Positions 36,023 through 46,974 of a stretch of DNA of 50,867 nt are shown here, piece after piece; the first letter of the stretch is position 1; each line of letters starts with the position of its first letter. This stretch comes from Prorocentrum cordatum (lineage: Eukaryota > Sar > Dinophyceae > Prorocentrales > Prorocentraceae): positions 64,001 to 114,867 of the forward strand of contig CAUYUJ010000361.1 in NCBI GenBank assembly GCA_963575745.1, in the 5' to 3' direction. The notes below the pieces were generated by a model. The model was not told the origin of the DNA. It was given only the letters and a program-made list of their open reading frames with translations, and ran no database searches. The translations under genes and the position numbers were made by a program.

Positions 36023-39000
36023 ACGAGCGCGGTCACACATGCAGCCGCGGCCATTGGGGCTTTTGGTGGGGCTCTTTGTGGTGCCACAAAGCGCGTGTGA
36101 TGTGTGCCATCGTGTGCGAAAGCACATAAGACCGCGGCCACTTCTGCATTCGGTTGCGCCCCCTCTGGGGCCACCAAGCGTGTGCAGGGTGTGCCAACAT
36201 GCGTACGTTCACACATGCGGTGGCTGCCGTTAGGGCCTCGGTGGAGCTCCCTGTGGGGCCACGAAACGTGTGAAGGGTGTGCCAAAATGAGCGCGGTCAC
36301 ACACGCGGTCGCGGCCGCTGGCGCTGTCTTTGGGGCCACCTCTGGGGCCGCAAAGCGTGTGAGGGGTGTACCAAAATCGGCGCGGTCACGCATGCGGTCG
36401 CGGCCGCTGGGGCTCTCGGTGGGGCCCTCTATGGGGCCGCGACACGTGTCAGGGGTGTGCCAAATTATACGCGGCCACACATGCGAGCGATGCCACCAGG
36501 GCGTTCGGTGGAACTCCCTGTGGGGCCGCGAAACGTGTGAGGGGTGAGCCAAACTATGCACGACCAAGCATGCGGTCGCGACTATTGTTGCCTTCGGCGG
36601 GGCCCTATGGGGCCACGGGACGTGCGAGGGGTGCGCCAAAGTTGGCGCGGTCACACTTGCGGTCGCGGCCGCGGTGGCATTCGGTGGAGCTCCCTGCGGG
36701 GCCGCGACACAGGCGGGGGGCGTGCCACAATGAACGCGGGCACACATGAGGTCGCGGTCACATGGGCCTTCGGTAGAACTCCATGTGAGGCAACGGAGCG
36801 TGTGAGGGGCATGTCAAAACAGGTGCGGTCACACATGCGGTCGCGGCTATTGGGGCCTTCGGTGGGGCTCCCGATGTGGCCGCGAAGCGTGCGTGTGCCG
36901 AAATTTGTGCGGTCACATATGCGGCCGCGGCCACTGGGGCACTCGGCGGAGCTCCCTATCGGGCAGTGAAGCGTGTGAGGGGTGTGCCAAAATGTGCGCG
37001 GTCACACATGCGGCCGCGGCAATTGTTGCTTTCGGTTGAGATACGTATGGGGCCACGAAGCGTGTGAGGGGTGTGCCACACTTTGCGTGGGCGCACATTG
37101 GGTCGCGGCCACTGGGGCATTCGGCAGGATTCCCTATGGGACAACGGGCCGTGTGGGGGGTGTGCCAAAATGGGCGCGGTCATCAATGCGGTCGCGACCA
37201 CGGGTGCCTTCGGTGGAGCCCCCTGTGGTGCCGCGAAACGTGTGGCGGGTGTGCTAAAATTGGCGCAGCCACGCATGCGGTCGCGGCCACTGTGGCCTTC
37301 GCTCGGGCGTCCAATGTGGCCACGGAACGTGTCAGTGGTGTGCCAAAATTTGGGCGGTCACACATGCGGTCGCGGCCACTGGGGCTTTCGGTGGGGTTAC
37401 ATATGTGGCCGCGAAGCGTGTGAGGGGTGTGTCATATGAGCGCGGTCGCATATGCGGTCGCGGCCAATTGGGCCTTCGGTGGTGCCCCCTGTGCGGCCAC
37501 GAAACGCGCGAGGGTTGAGCCCAGGTCGGCGCGGTCACACATGCGAGCGCGGCCGCCTGATCCTTCGGTGGAGGCCCCTACGTGGCAGGGAAGCGCGTGA
37601 GTGGTGTGCCGAAATTGGCGCGGTCACACATGTAGTCGCGGCCGTTGGGGCCGTCGTTGGGGCTACCAATGGGGCCGCGAAGCGTGTGACGGGTGTGCGC
37701 AAACATGCGCGGTTACGCATGCGGTCGCGGCCACTGGGGCCTTCGGTGGGGCTCCCAATGGGGTCGCGAAGCGTGTGCGGGGTGGGCCAACATTCGCGCG
37801 GTCACACGTGCGGTCGCGGCCACTGAAGCCTTCGGTAGAACCCGATATGAAGCCACGAATCGTGCGAGGGTGTGTCAAAATGTGCGCTGGCACACAGGCG
37901 GTCGCAGCCGCTGTGGCATTCTGTGGAGCTCCCGATGGGGTCACAAAACGTGTGGGGGTGCATCGCAATTTTCGATGGCACACAGGCGGTCGCGTCCACG
38001 GAGGCCTTCGGTGGAGCTCCAACATGGGGTCACGACGCCTGGGAAGTGTGCGCAAAAATAGGCGCGGTCACACAAGCGACCGCTGTCACTGGCGCAGTCG
38101 GTGGAGCCCCCTTGTGGGGCAACGAAGCGTGCGAGGGGTGTGTCTAATGAACGCGGTCACACATGCGGTCGCGGCCACTGGGGCATTCGGTTGAGCTCCC
38201 CATTTGGCAGCGAAGCGTGTGAGGTGTGGGCTAACATGTGCGCGGTCACACATGCGGCCGCGGCCATTGAAGCCTTCGGTGGAGCGCCATATGGGGCCAC
38301 GGAGCGTGTGAAGGGGTCTGCCGCAATTGGCGCGGTCACACATGCGGTCGCAGCCATTGGGGCGCTCGGTGGAGCTCGCCATGGGGCCACCAAGCGTGTG
38401 AGGGGTGTGCCAAGGTTGGCGCGGTCACACATGTAGTCACGGCCACTAGGGCTTCCGGTGGAGCCCCCATATGCGGCCACGAAGCGTGTGAAGGGTGAGC
38501 CGAAATGGGCGCGGCCACACATGCGGTCGCGGACACTAAAACGTTCGTTGTGGCTTGCCATGAGGCCACGTACCGTGCGAGGGATGTGTCAAAATGGGCG
38601 CTGGCACATTTGCGGTCACGGCCACTAGTGCGCTCGGTGGAGTTCGCCATGGGGCCGCGAAACGTGTGATGGATGTGCCAAAATTGGGGCGGTCACACAT
38701 GCGGTCGCGGCCACTAGGGCCTTCGGTGGGGCTCCATTTGGGGCCACGAAGCGTGCGGGGGGTGCCCCAAACTGGGCGCGGCCACACATGCTGTTGCAGC
38801 CACTATTGCCTTCGGTGGGGATTCCTATGGGGGCACGGAACGTGCGAGGGGTATGCCCAAATAGGTACGGTCACACATGCGGTCGCGGGCATTGAGGCCC
38901 TCGGTGGAGCTCCATATGTGACGACGCAACGTGTGATGGGTGTGCCAACCTGTGCGCGGTCACACATGCGGTCGCTGCAGCTGGGGCCTTCGGTGGAGCT

Positions 39001-39264
39001 TCTATGGGACCACGACGCGTGTGATGGGTGTGCCAAAATGCGCGCGGCCACTGTGGCTTTCGGCGGGGTTCCCCATGGAGCCACGGAGCGCCCGAGGAAT
39101 GTGCCAACTGTGCGCGGTCGCACCTGCGGTCGCGGCCACTGGGGCCTCCCGTGAAGCCATATGTGCCCGCGAAACGTGTGAGGGGTGTGACACAATGGGC
39201 GCGGTCGCACATGCGGTCGCGGCCACTTGGGTTGTCGGCGGAGCCCCCCGTGGCCACGGAACGC

Positions 39265-39355
39265 GCGCGGGGAGCAGAGGAGAGCAGGAGGGGTGAGGGG
39301 GCAGCGGGAGGAGGAGGAGCGAGGAAGCGGGGCACTGCCTCTTCAAAACAAGACG
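39265..39355 (+). repeat. Module end: GGA-rich stretch and CTCTTCAAAAC
   Basis: GGGAGCAGAGGAGAGCAGG, GGAGGAGGAGCGAGGAAGCG and CACTGCCTCTTCAAAAC follow the satellite, matching the ends at 40,950-41,000 and 42,695-42,745. No GAT tract is present at this copy. Confidence 0.6.
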
Positions 39356-39364
39356 GTAATGGAA

Positions 39365-39440
39365 ATCATCTTGGCGAAGGACCGAACCATCTGCAACTGC
39401 GAATACCGCATGGTGGGTGCCGCTTTCAATGGAGATCGTA
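39365..39440 (+). repeat. Satellite-module leader, copy A
   Basis: CTTGGCGAAGGACCGAACCA, then TCTGCAACTGCGAATACCGC and ATGGTGGGTGCCGCTTTCAA lead into the satellite. It is nearly identical to copy B at 41,013-41,073 over about 50 bases. Confidence 0.75.
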
Positions 39441-40775
39441 TGTGGACGTGGCCACTGGGGCCGTCGGTGGAGCTCCCCATGGGGTTACGAAACGTGTGAG
39501 GGGGTGAGCCGAAATGGGCATGATGTGGGCGGGGTGAGAGGGGGTGGGGTATTGACGCGGCCACTGGGGCATTCGGTGGAGCTCCAAGTGGGGTCACGAA
39601 CCGTGTGAGGGGTGCGCCGAATTTGCGGATGGGGAGCATGTGAATTGTGCAATTGAAGCCTTCAGTGGGGCTCACTATGGGGCCACGAACCGTGTGAAAG
39701 GTGTGCCGAAATGGCGGTGCGGGGGGGGGGGCATGTGAACCATGCCACCGAAGCCTTCTGTGGAACCCCATATGGGGCCGCGAAACGTGTGAGGGGTGTC
39801 CCGAACTTGCGGAGGGGAGCCCGCGAATTGTGCCATTGATGCGTTCGGTGGGGCTCCCAATGAGGCCGCGAACCGTGTGAGGGGTCTGCCGACATGTGGC
39901 GGTTGCGCCATGCGAGCTCCACAATTGCGACCTTAGGTGGGGCTCGCTTTAAGGCAACGACACGTGTCAGTAGTGGGCCAAAAATGTTGTGGGGCCATGC
40001 GAGCTGCGCCGCTTGGACCTTAGACGGGGCACCTTGCGGGGCCACGAAACATGTGATGGGTGCGCTGAGATTGCGCGGTGGCGCCATGCGAGCTACGCCA
40101 CTGCGGCTTTAGGTGCAGCTCCCTCTGGGGCCAGGAAACGTATGAGGGGTGTGCCAACATGGGGCGGTTGCGCCACGCGGGCTGCGCAACTTGTAGCCAA
40201 ACGGGGCCCCTTATGGGGCTACGGAGCGTGTGAGGAGTGTGCCAAAATTGTGCGGTGGCGCCATGCGGGCTGCGCCGAGTGGACCTTATGTGGAGCTCCT
40301 TATGGGGCCACGAAACGTGTGAGGGGTGTGCCAACATTCGGCGGTGGCGCCATGCGAGTTGCGCCACTTGGGCCTGTATGGAGCTTCCTATGAGGCCACG
40401 AAGCGTGTGAGCGGTGTACCAAAATGCGGCGGTAGCGCCATGCGAGCAGCGCCGCATGGACCTTAGGTGGAGCTCCCTATGTTGCCACGAAGCGTGTGAG
40501 GGGTGTGAAAAAAACGGGGCGGTGGCGCCATGCAATCTGCGCCACTTGGACCTTAGACAGCTCTCCATGTGGGGCCACGAAACGTATGAAGGGTTCGCCA
40601 AAATTGGGCGGTGGTGCCATGTGGGCTGCGCCACTGCGACATTAGGTGGAGCTTCTTATAAGACCCTGAAGCGTGTGAGAGGTTTGCCAAAATGGGGCGG
40701 TGGTGCCATGCGGGCTGCGCCACTTGGACTTTAGGTGGGGCTCACTATAGGGCCACGAAACGTGTGAGGGGTGTG
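39440..40775 (+). repeat. 89-bp satellite, block 2 (about 15 units)
   Basis: The first four or five units are of an ACCGTGTGAGGGG...ATGGGGAGCATGTG subtype. The rest are the GGCGGTGGCGCCATGCGAGC / TGCGCCACTTGGACCTTAGG subtype, with an 88-90 base period. The change of subtype inside one block shows homogenisation by local patches. Confidence 0.9.
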
Positions 40776-40779
40776 ACGG

Positions 40780-41000
40780 CATGGATGGTGGTGTGTGTGG
40801 GGGGGGGGGGCGGGGGGCGATGATGATGATTACGATGCTGATGAAGGGGATGTGGACGACGATGATGCTGCTGGTGGTGATACTGATGGATGATGGGTGC
40901 TGGTGGCGACGGTGACGATGATGCTGATGACGGGGAGAGGGGGGGGGGTCAGCGGGAAGAGGAAGGAGGAAGCTAGCGCTGTCTGTTCAAAGCGATGACC
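40780..41000 (+). repeat. Module end: G run, (GAT)n, GGA stretch, CTGTCTGTTCAAA
   Basis: The G run is followed by GATGATGATGATTACGATG and CTGATGGATGATGGGTGCTG, then GGGAAGAGGAAGGAGGAAGC and CTGTCTGTTCAAAG. The same order and words occur at 42,550-42,745. Confidence 0.8.
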
Positions 41001-41012
41001 CAATTAGCCTGA

Positions 41013-41073
41013 CGAAGGACCGAACCATCTGCAACTGCGAAGACTGCATGGTGGGTACTGCTTTCACTGGAGC
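41013..41073 (+). repeat. Satellite-module leader, copy B
   Basis: CTGACGAAGGACCGAACCAT, CTGCAACTGCGAAGACTGCA and TGGTGGGTACTGCTTTCACT, then GGAGCTCC joins the satellite. Confidence 0.75.
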
Positions 41074-42545
41074 TCCTTATCGGGCCACGAACCGTGTAAG
41101 GGGTGTACCGAAATGGGCATGTAATGAGCGGGGAGGGGGCATGAGGACGTGGTCACTGGGGCCTTCGGTGGAACTCACCATGGGGCCACGAACCGTGTGA
41201 GGGAACCCCGGATGGGCATGTTGTGGGCGAGGGGGAGCATGCGGACATGGCCATTGGGGCTTTCGGTGGAGCTCCCGATGAGGCCACGAACCGCCTGAGG
41301 GTGTGCCGAAATTGCGAATGGGAGCATGTGCGGTGTGCCACTGAAGCAATCGGTGGAGCTCCCGATGTGGCCACGAACTGCGTGGGGTGTGTGCCGAAAT
41401 TGCGGGGCGGGGGCATGCGAACTGTGCCGCTGAGGCCTTCGGTGGAGCTCCCTACGGGGCCACGAACCGTGTACGTGGTGTGCCAAAATGGCGGGGGGAG
41501 AGTCCACGTGAATTGTGCCACTGAGGCCGTCGGTGGAGCGGGGCCGCGAACAGCGTGAGGGGTGTGCCAAAATGGGGCAGTGGCGCCATGCGGGCTGCGC
41601 CACTTGGACCTTAGGTGGAGCTCCTTATGGGGCCACGAAACGTGTGAGGGGTGTGCCAAAATTCGGCGGTGGTGCCATGCGAGTTGCGCCGCTTGGACCT
41701 GGATGGAGCTCCCCATGGGGCCACGAAGCGTGTGAGGGGTGTGGCATCATTGGGCGGTGGCGCCGTGCGAGCTGCGCCACTTGGGCCTCAAGTGGGGCTC
41801 CCTGTGGGGCCACGGAACGTGTGAGGGGCATGCAACAATGTGGCGGTGGCGCCATGCGAGCTAGGCCACTGCGACCTCAGGTGGGGCTCCCCATGGGGCC
41901 ACGACACGTGTGAGGGGTGTGCCAAAAATTGGGCGGTGTCGCCATGCGATTAGCGCCACTTGGACCTTTGGTGGGGCCTCCTATGGGGCCACGAAACGTG
42001 TGAGGGGTGTGCCAAAATTGCGCGGTGGCGCCATGCGAGCTGCCTCACTTGGACCTGAGGTGGGGCCCCCCATCTGGCCACGAAGCGTGTGAGGGGTATA
42101 CCAAAATGCTGCGGTGGCGCCATGCAAGCTGTGCCACTTGGGCCTGGGGGGAGCCCCACATGGGGCCACGAAGCGTGTGAGGGGTGTGCTATCATGGGGC
42201 GATGGCGCCGTGCGAGCTGCGCCACTTGGACCTTAGGTGGGGCTCCCCCTGAGGCCACGAAACGTGTGAGGGGTGTGGCACAATGTGGCGGTGGCGCCAT
42301 GCGAGCTGCGCCACTTGGACCTTAGGTGGAGCTTCCTATAAGGCCACTGAACGTGTGACGGGTGTGCCAAATTCCGGCGGTGGCGCCATGCGAGCTGCGC
42401 CACTGCGACCTTAGGTGGAGCTCCCTATAAGGCCACGAAGCGTGTGAGGGGTGTGCCAAAATGCGGCGGTGGCGCCATGCGAGTTGCGCCATTTGGGCCT
42501 TAGGTGGGGCTCACTATGGGGCAACGAAGCGTGTGAGGGGTGTGA
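41074..42545 (+). repeat. 89-bp satellite, block 3 (about 17 units)
   Basis: It has the same two subtypes in the same order as block 2: first GAACCGTGTGAGGG-type units with long G runs, then GGCGCCATGCGAGCTGCGCC-type units. This repeats the organisation of the 39.4-41.0 kb module. Confidence 0.9.
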
Positions 42546-42549
42546 CGAC

Positions 42550-42745
42550 ATGGGTGGTGGGGGCGATGCTGGTGATGCCGATGATGATAAGGATTATGTG
42601 GGTGACGACGATGCTGCAGGTGATGATGCTGATGGATGATGGGCGATCGTGATGATGGTGGCGATGATGCTGATGATGGGGGGGGAGGGGTGGGGGGGCA
42701 GCGGAAGGAGGAACGAGGGCGCGGGCGCCGTCTGTTCAAAACGAG
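42550..42745 (+). repeat. Module end: (GAT)n, GGA stretch, GTCTGTTCAAAAC
   Basis: GATGCTGGTGATGCCGATGA and GATGGATGATGGGCGATCGT, then CGGAAGGAGGAACGAGGGCG and CGCCGTCTGTTCAAAAC. After this end no leader follows; the sequence becomes unique (42,750-42,950). Confidence 0.8.
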
Positions 42746-42954
42746 GACCCAACAACACAGGTTGGTTGGGAACACTTGTTGTTTGGGAAAAAACTTCCCA
42801 ACCAGAAATTCATGCGCGCATATTAGATGTTTGGAAGATTGGTTGGCGGAATCCATATTGTAATATTACCCGTCTTAACAGTGGTCCCCCCTCTCCTTTG
42901 TAAAATGAGATAGGCGCCCCTTGTCTGGGTTGTCAAGTCGGCGCTGTCCTCTGG

Positions 42955-43285
42955 GTTGTCAAGGTGGCGCACCTCTCAAGTCTCGAAGCGTGCGAGGGGC
43001 ATGCCATAGTGCGCGGGGGGGGAGTGCGAGGGGTTCCGTATTCCCATAACGGTTTTCAGCGGGGCTCCTCATAGGGCCACGAAGCATGTGATGGGCGTTG
43101 CAATGTGCTGGGGGGGGGACATGCGAACAGTGTCGTTCCAATTTGATTCTGCGGGCCACCACGTGTAAGTGTTGTACTTGAGTGGTGTGGAGTGGACACA
43201 ACGTGCGACGTCTCGCGATGGGGCCTTAGGCATACCCCCTTATGGGGCAACGAAACGTGTGAGGGGTGAACGAGAAGGCATGGGG
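42955..43285 (+). repeat. Degenerate 89-bp satellite units (3-4)
   Basis: GAAGCGTGCGAGGGGCATGC, GGGGCTCCTCATAGGGCCAC and GCAACGAAACGTGTGAGGGG mark strongly diverged units, ending 15 bases before the next coding fragment. Confidence 0.7.
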
Positions 43286-43299
43286 GACGCCAGAGGTTT

Positions 43300-43698
43300 T
43301 TGTTGGCCACTGTATTGGACACGCCCGCAACAGCGTTGGCACTGTTAGCAGCTCACCGCCCATATTATCGGTGTCCTTTGTTTCCCAGTGATCAGGCAGC
43401 ACTGCAATGGCAGTCTCTGTACCGCATGTGCGACGAAGTCGATTTGGCTGCAGATGATGGCGTGGTCATCGGCGTTTTATTTTCACTGCGACAGGGCAGG
43501 CGCCGCATAGGACTGTTCGGCCCCAGTCGCGTTGATGCTGACATCGTGCTGCAGGATGGCCGCCAGACGTGGTTTCGATTGTGGCCACCGCAGCATATTG
43601 GGGGCCGCGGCGGCGGCGACGACCCCGACGACGAGTCCGAGGGGCACTTGTCCGTAGCAGAATTCGAGGGCGAGGTCCCTTGGAGGGTCCAAGCATAA
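43300..43698 (+). pseudogene. Unknown protein fragment A (5'-truncated)
   Basis: The 132-codon frame has a natural composition: LLAAHRPYYRCPLFPSDQAA, then QWQSLYRMCDEVDLAADDGV, VIGVLFSLRQGRRRIGLFGP, and WFRLWPPQHIGGRGGGDD before an acidic end. It lacks an initiator ATG near its start (it opens with TTG directly after degenerate satellite), so the 5' end is missing. It closes with PWRVQA and a stop at 43,696-43,698, just before a GGA microsatellite. I believe it was once joined to the fragment at 43,790-44,296. The function is unknown. Confidence 0.5.
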
Positions 43699-43699
43699 T

Positions 43700-43790
43700 G
43701 GAGGAGGACGTGGGGGTGGAAGAGGAGGAGGATGAGGAGAAGGTGGAGAAGGAGGAGGAGGAGGGGGGAGGGAGGGAGGATGTTCGGTTT
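43700..43790 (+). repeat. GGA/GAG tract between the two gene fragments
   Basis: GGAAGAGGAGGAGGATGAGG and GAGAAGGAGGAGGAGGAGGG. Length change in this tract is the likely cause of the frame difference between the flanking fragments. Confidence 0.85.
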
Positions 43791-44296
43791 CGCTCGGCGG
43801 CCGTCTCGCCTCCCCGTCCCAGGTCGCCAGCGAGAACGGCTCCGACTCCGACGGCGGTGTACCTCCGCCGCCTCCACCGCCACCTCCTCATCCTGCAGAT
43901 GCTGGGTCAGATCTACGGCGCCAGCTGGTTGTCCGAGGTGGCGGCAAAATGAGGTACTACCGTCGCCCCGACGCCGAGTCCATCATTGAATGCTTGTGCC
44001 CAAATCCTGCTCACGGCAAATGCATCAAGACGCTAAGGATGTCAGCATCGGCAAATCCACACGTGTACCCTGCTATGGGCAGGCCGCTGGGTTTCGCTTA
44101 CGCTTGGCTTTCGAATTGCTCGCAGGGTTCAAAGGAGGAGCACATGGCATTCCGTCCACCTGTCCAGGCACGACGCGTGGCTCGCGTGGCGGGCCGCGCG
44201 CGATATGGAGCTGACTGGAGCGAGCTTGAGCGACGGGAGCGGCCTCAACGTGTGGACGAAGGTTCTGAACCAGAAGCTGACCCAGCTGCATTCTGA
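43790..44296 (+). pseudogene. Unknown protein fragment B (RYY...HGKC...GRPLGFAYAWL)
   Basis: Frame 2 is open from about 43,790 with SENGSDSDGG, a proline run encoded by CCG/CCA/CCT, then LRRQLVVRGGGKMRYYRRPD, AESIIECLCPNPAHGKCIKT, and MGRPLGFAYAWLSNC, ending SELERRERPQ and an acidic tail (stop 44,294-44,296). The C-x(n)-C-x(n)-H-G-x-C cluster could bind zinc. I remember a family with 'HGxC-x-x-TRT ... GRPLGxLxAWL' as frequent in dinoflagellate transcripts; here TRT has become TLR. The annotated product is unknown. Codon use and composition are gene-like. Fragments A and B together would give roughly 330 residues. Confidence 0.5.
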
Positions 44297-44299
44297 TTG

Positions 44300-44985
44300 T
44301 GGGCAGTGCGCAGTTACAGCCTCGAATGTTCGAGGCATGGTTGTGGAAAACGATCAAAAGATGCGTGCTTGTGGATGTCAGTCAACATTCAGTTTTCTGA
44401 GGGTCTGAGGGCATTGCTTCCTTGACGTATGTTCCCGCACGTGCGTTGTTCTATTGGTATTCGTGTGCGGCGGCGGTGGCGCTGACGCTGTCTTGGATCT
44501 ACCGCACGTTGGAGCTCGACCTGAGAGCGCGCGACCCCTGCATCCGTGCTGCGGACTGGGGGCTGGGGGGTAACTGACACGGGCCACGTGTTTTTGAGCG
44601 TTGCTGCTTAGGCGTTGCATATGCAGTCGCTCCTGCAGGGGTACCCCAGAGAGCACCGCAAAGCCCTTGTTGCCACGGCTGTGTTCGGTGATTGCAGGCG
44701 CCACGGTTGAATCCGACTCGGCAGTCGGTTGCGTTCGCTGCAGTTGGTCTCGATGCTCGCGCCCGAAGGGAAGGCGCCTTTTTCGTCCAAGCTACGTGCG
44801 AGGCGCGCATTGAATAGTCCCGCCACATCGATAGTTGCACACAGCGTGCCTCGTTTCGCACAAAGATGTGTTCTCCGCTTTTACGTCACTTCCGACGCCA
44901 TGAAGCTGGCGTCATGTCTGTCCGCGCGGGGCACCCAAGATGACCCCGAAGAGAACCCGCGATGACACCAAAACGGCAGAACGTA
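44300..44985. other. No supported gene
   Basis: Balanced-composition sequence downstream of fragment B, possibly its 3' untranslated region and flank. Open frames here are short and lack recognisable features. Confidence 0.35.
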
Positions 44986-45245
44986 ACATATCATACCATA
45001 ACTTGGCATAGCATAGCATACCATACCAGAAGAGATATGTGAACGCACATAGCATACCATAACGCTGCACAGATTTCACGCACTAAGATTAAATCGCACA
45101 GCATATCTTAACATGATCGAATTTATCATATCAATCATACCATATTATATCAAAGCCACCATGCCCCCCCGCCAGCATTCCATACCATAACATATCATAG
45201 CACTCGTACCATAACATACGCGATGCCCTATCATACCCTATCAGC
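44985..45245. repeat. CATAGCATACCATA-type repeat, first location
   Basis: CATACCATA, CATAGCATA, CATATCATA and CATAACATA words recur at short irregular spacing. The same words occur at 49,660-49,770, directly upstream of a satellite-module leader. Confidence 0.7.
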
Positions 45246-45289
45246 GGGGAGTGGCTGGAGGAAGCCCGCGGATCACGCCTCGTCACCCA

Positions 45290-45575
45290 AGAGCATTCGG
45301 CGCTGGTCCGAGGTTGTCTGGGCGTCTTGGTGGCGTCGTCTTGGTGGTGCCGCCTTGGTGGAGCCGTCTCGGGGGTCGTCTTGGTGGTGTCGTCTTGGGC
45401 CGTCTTGAGAGGCCTCTTGGTGGCCGTCTTGGGGTTATTGTCTTGGGGGTCGTCTTGGTGGCGCATCTTGGGGGCCGTCTTGGGGGGTGCCTTGGAGGGT
45501 GTTTTGGGTGTGTCGTCTTGGAGGTGCCGTCTTGGGGGTCGTCTGGGGGTTGCCGTCTTGGGGGCCGACGTCGTC
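45290..45575. repeat. GTCTTGGTGGTGCC / GTCTTGGGGG short-period repeat
   Basis: Twelve-base-like words CGTCTTGGTGGTG and CGTCTTGGGGGTCG repeat. Same family and orientation as 26,520-26,840. Confidence 0.7.
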
Positions 45576-46330
45576 CTTGTGGCCGCCGTGGTCGTCACCG
45601 TCGCAGTGGCCATCATCGTTGTGATGGCCGTGGCCAATACCAACAACAGACGTTGTCGTCGTTGTCATCATGCTACGTGTTGCTATTTCACCATTCGCAT
45701 GTAGAAGTTGTATTCGCCAAATATTACGTTGTATCCTGCAACAAACCTTCATCATCACCATCGTTTTTATTATCCCTCATCCCTTCTCGCTCTCCTTGTT
45801 TTCTGCGTCATGTTCTTATTCGTCATTCCCGTTCTCCCTGTTCCATCCCATTTATTCCTCTCATATCCTCCTTCCGCGCCCCCCTCTCCCCCATCTTCCA
45901 GTTTCGCCCTCCTTGTTTTAGGTTTCAGACGTGGTATGGTTCATCATTTCCTATTTGCAAGCGTCTGCGTATGTTCCCTCTTCTTCATCATCTTAGTTTT
46001 TCATCGTCCTCATCATGTTCGTCATTTGCATCTTCCCTTTCAAGTTTGGCCTGCAAGGGGCGCCATGGGGGGGTGATGCAGCAGCTCCTCCTGGCAGGGG
46101 GCGCGAATGCCGTCTACTGCCAGCCTGCGCGCGTCGGCGATGTACTACAAGGCACCGCGTTGTTTCTTTCTCTTTTGCTGTAGCGAGGGGGAGGAATAGT
46201 GAGGGCTGGTATGTATGGGAGCAGCAGTGGGGGCAGGGAGGGGGGCTGTAGAGCTGCAGCCTGCAATGTTTCTCGCGGGGACTGTTGCTGGCGCGCGATT
46301 GGCAACGGAGCACGGTTTTGTGGTTTCGGC
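45575..46330. other. No supported gene; TC-rich stretch
   Basis: The TTCTTCATCATC and CCCTTCTCGCTC-rich sequence gives hydrophobic frames (Phe/Leu/Ser/Pro) without domain structure. Confidence 0.35.
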
Positions 46331-46334
46331 ACCT

Positions 46335-46495
46335 GAGTGTATTTCTTTTTATTTCTTTTTTGTTTTTGTATTTTTTTTTTTTTTTTTTTTATTTTTTTTT
46401 GTTTTTTTTTTTTTTTTTTATTTCTTTTTTTTTTTTTTTTTTTTTTATTTTCTTCTCTTCTTTTTTTTTTTTTTATTTTACTTTTGCTTGGTTTT
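46335..46495. repeat. T-rich microsatellite (ATTTCTTTTTT)n
   Basis: T tracts punctuated by A, G and C approximately every 10-20 bases. Confidence 0.9.
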
Positions 46496-46499
46496 GCTT

Positions 46500-46970
46500 C
46501 ATTGTGAAATTCCTGGTCGGGCCCTGCCAGTGAACTATCAGGATCGTGGTAGGGCACTGGTAGGGCCCCACCAGGGGAGGACCTGCTGATGCAGCCGTTC
46601 TGCACAGGTGCATCCCCGCTGGGGCCACTGGCGAAGTCTCGGCAAAGCACTGGTGCGTTCTTGCTGGGCCCCTGGTAGGACTCTAGCACGGTCGCTGCGC
46701 GGTCCGTTCGTGGGTCCTGCCGCGGGTTCAGCAGTGCTTTCGCGTGGCCACGCCAAGACATCATGTGGGGTTGGGTAAGGTTGTCGCTCGGCTTGCGGGG
46801 TGCCTGGGCTGGCCTCGGCAGGCGGGCTTCTCGGTGGGGCGTTGGCTGGGCTCCGCCATGGCCTCGCCGCTTGCCAAGGCTTTCCTCGGGGCCATGCGGG
46901 GCCCTGGTGTGGCTCCGTCAGGGGGGGGCTCCTGGGCGGGGCCTGGGGGTGGGGGTCGCGGCCCAGCCCT
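46500..46970. other. No supported gene; CTGGTAGGGCCCC-type words
   Basis: GGTAGGGCACTGGTAGGGCC, GGGCCCCTGGTAGGAC and similar words suggest a worn-out repeat around 46,515-46,690. Nothing else is recognised. Confidence 0.35.
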
Positions 46971-46974
46971 TGGC

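Larger units (their letters stand above)
32459..39262 (+). repeat. 89-bp satellite, main field (about 70 units)
   Basis: The consensus unit runs GCGGTCACACATGCGGTCGC / GGCCACTGGGGCCTTCGGTG / GAGCTCCCTATGTGGCCACG / AAGCGTGTGAGGGGTGTGCC / AAAATGGGC, with lengths of 86-92 bases. All copies are in the same orientation. Because the unit is not a multiple of three and lacks stop codons, overlapping frames of 60-270 codons appear on both strands; none is a gene. Interruptions are a T-rich stretch at 33,914-34,133, an irregular part at 34,150-34,215 and an AT-rich insert at 35,888-36,022. Confidence 0.95.

Noticed and set aside
32459-39262. CRISPR array
   Set aside because: Repeats are adjacent 89-base units without unique spacers. 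Substitutions lie throughout the unit and there are no cas genes.
32459-42545. Dozens of 60-270 codon frames on both strands (for example APPKAPVAATACVTA repeats)
   Set aside because: They arise because the 89-bp unit has no stop codons and is not a multiple of three, so the same DNA is read in all frames in rotation. Peptide regularity mirrors the satellite.
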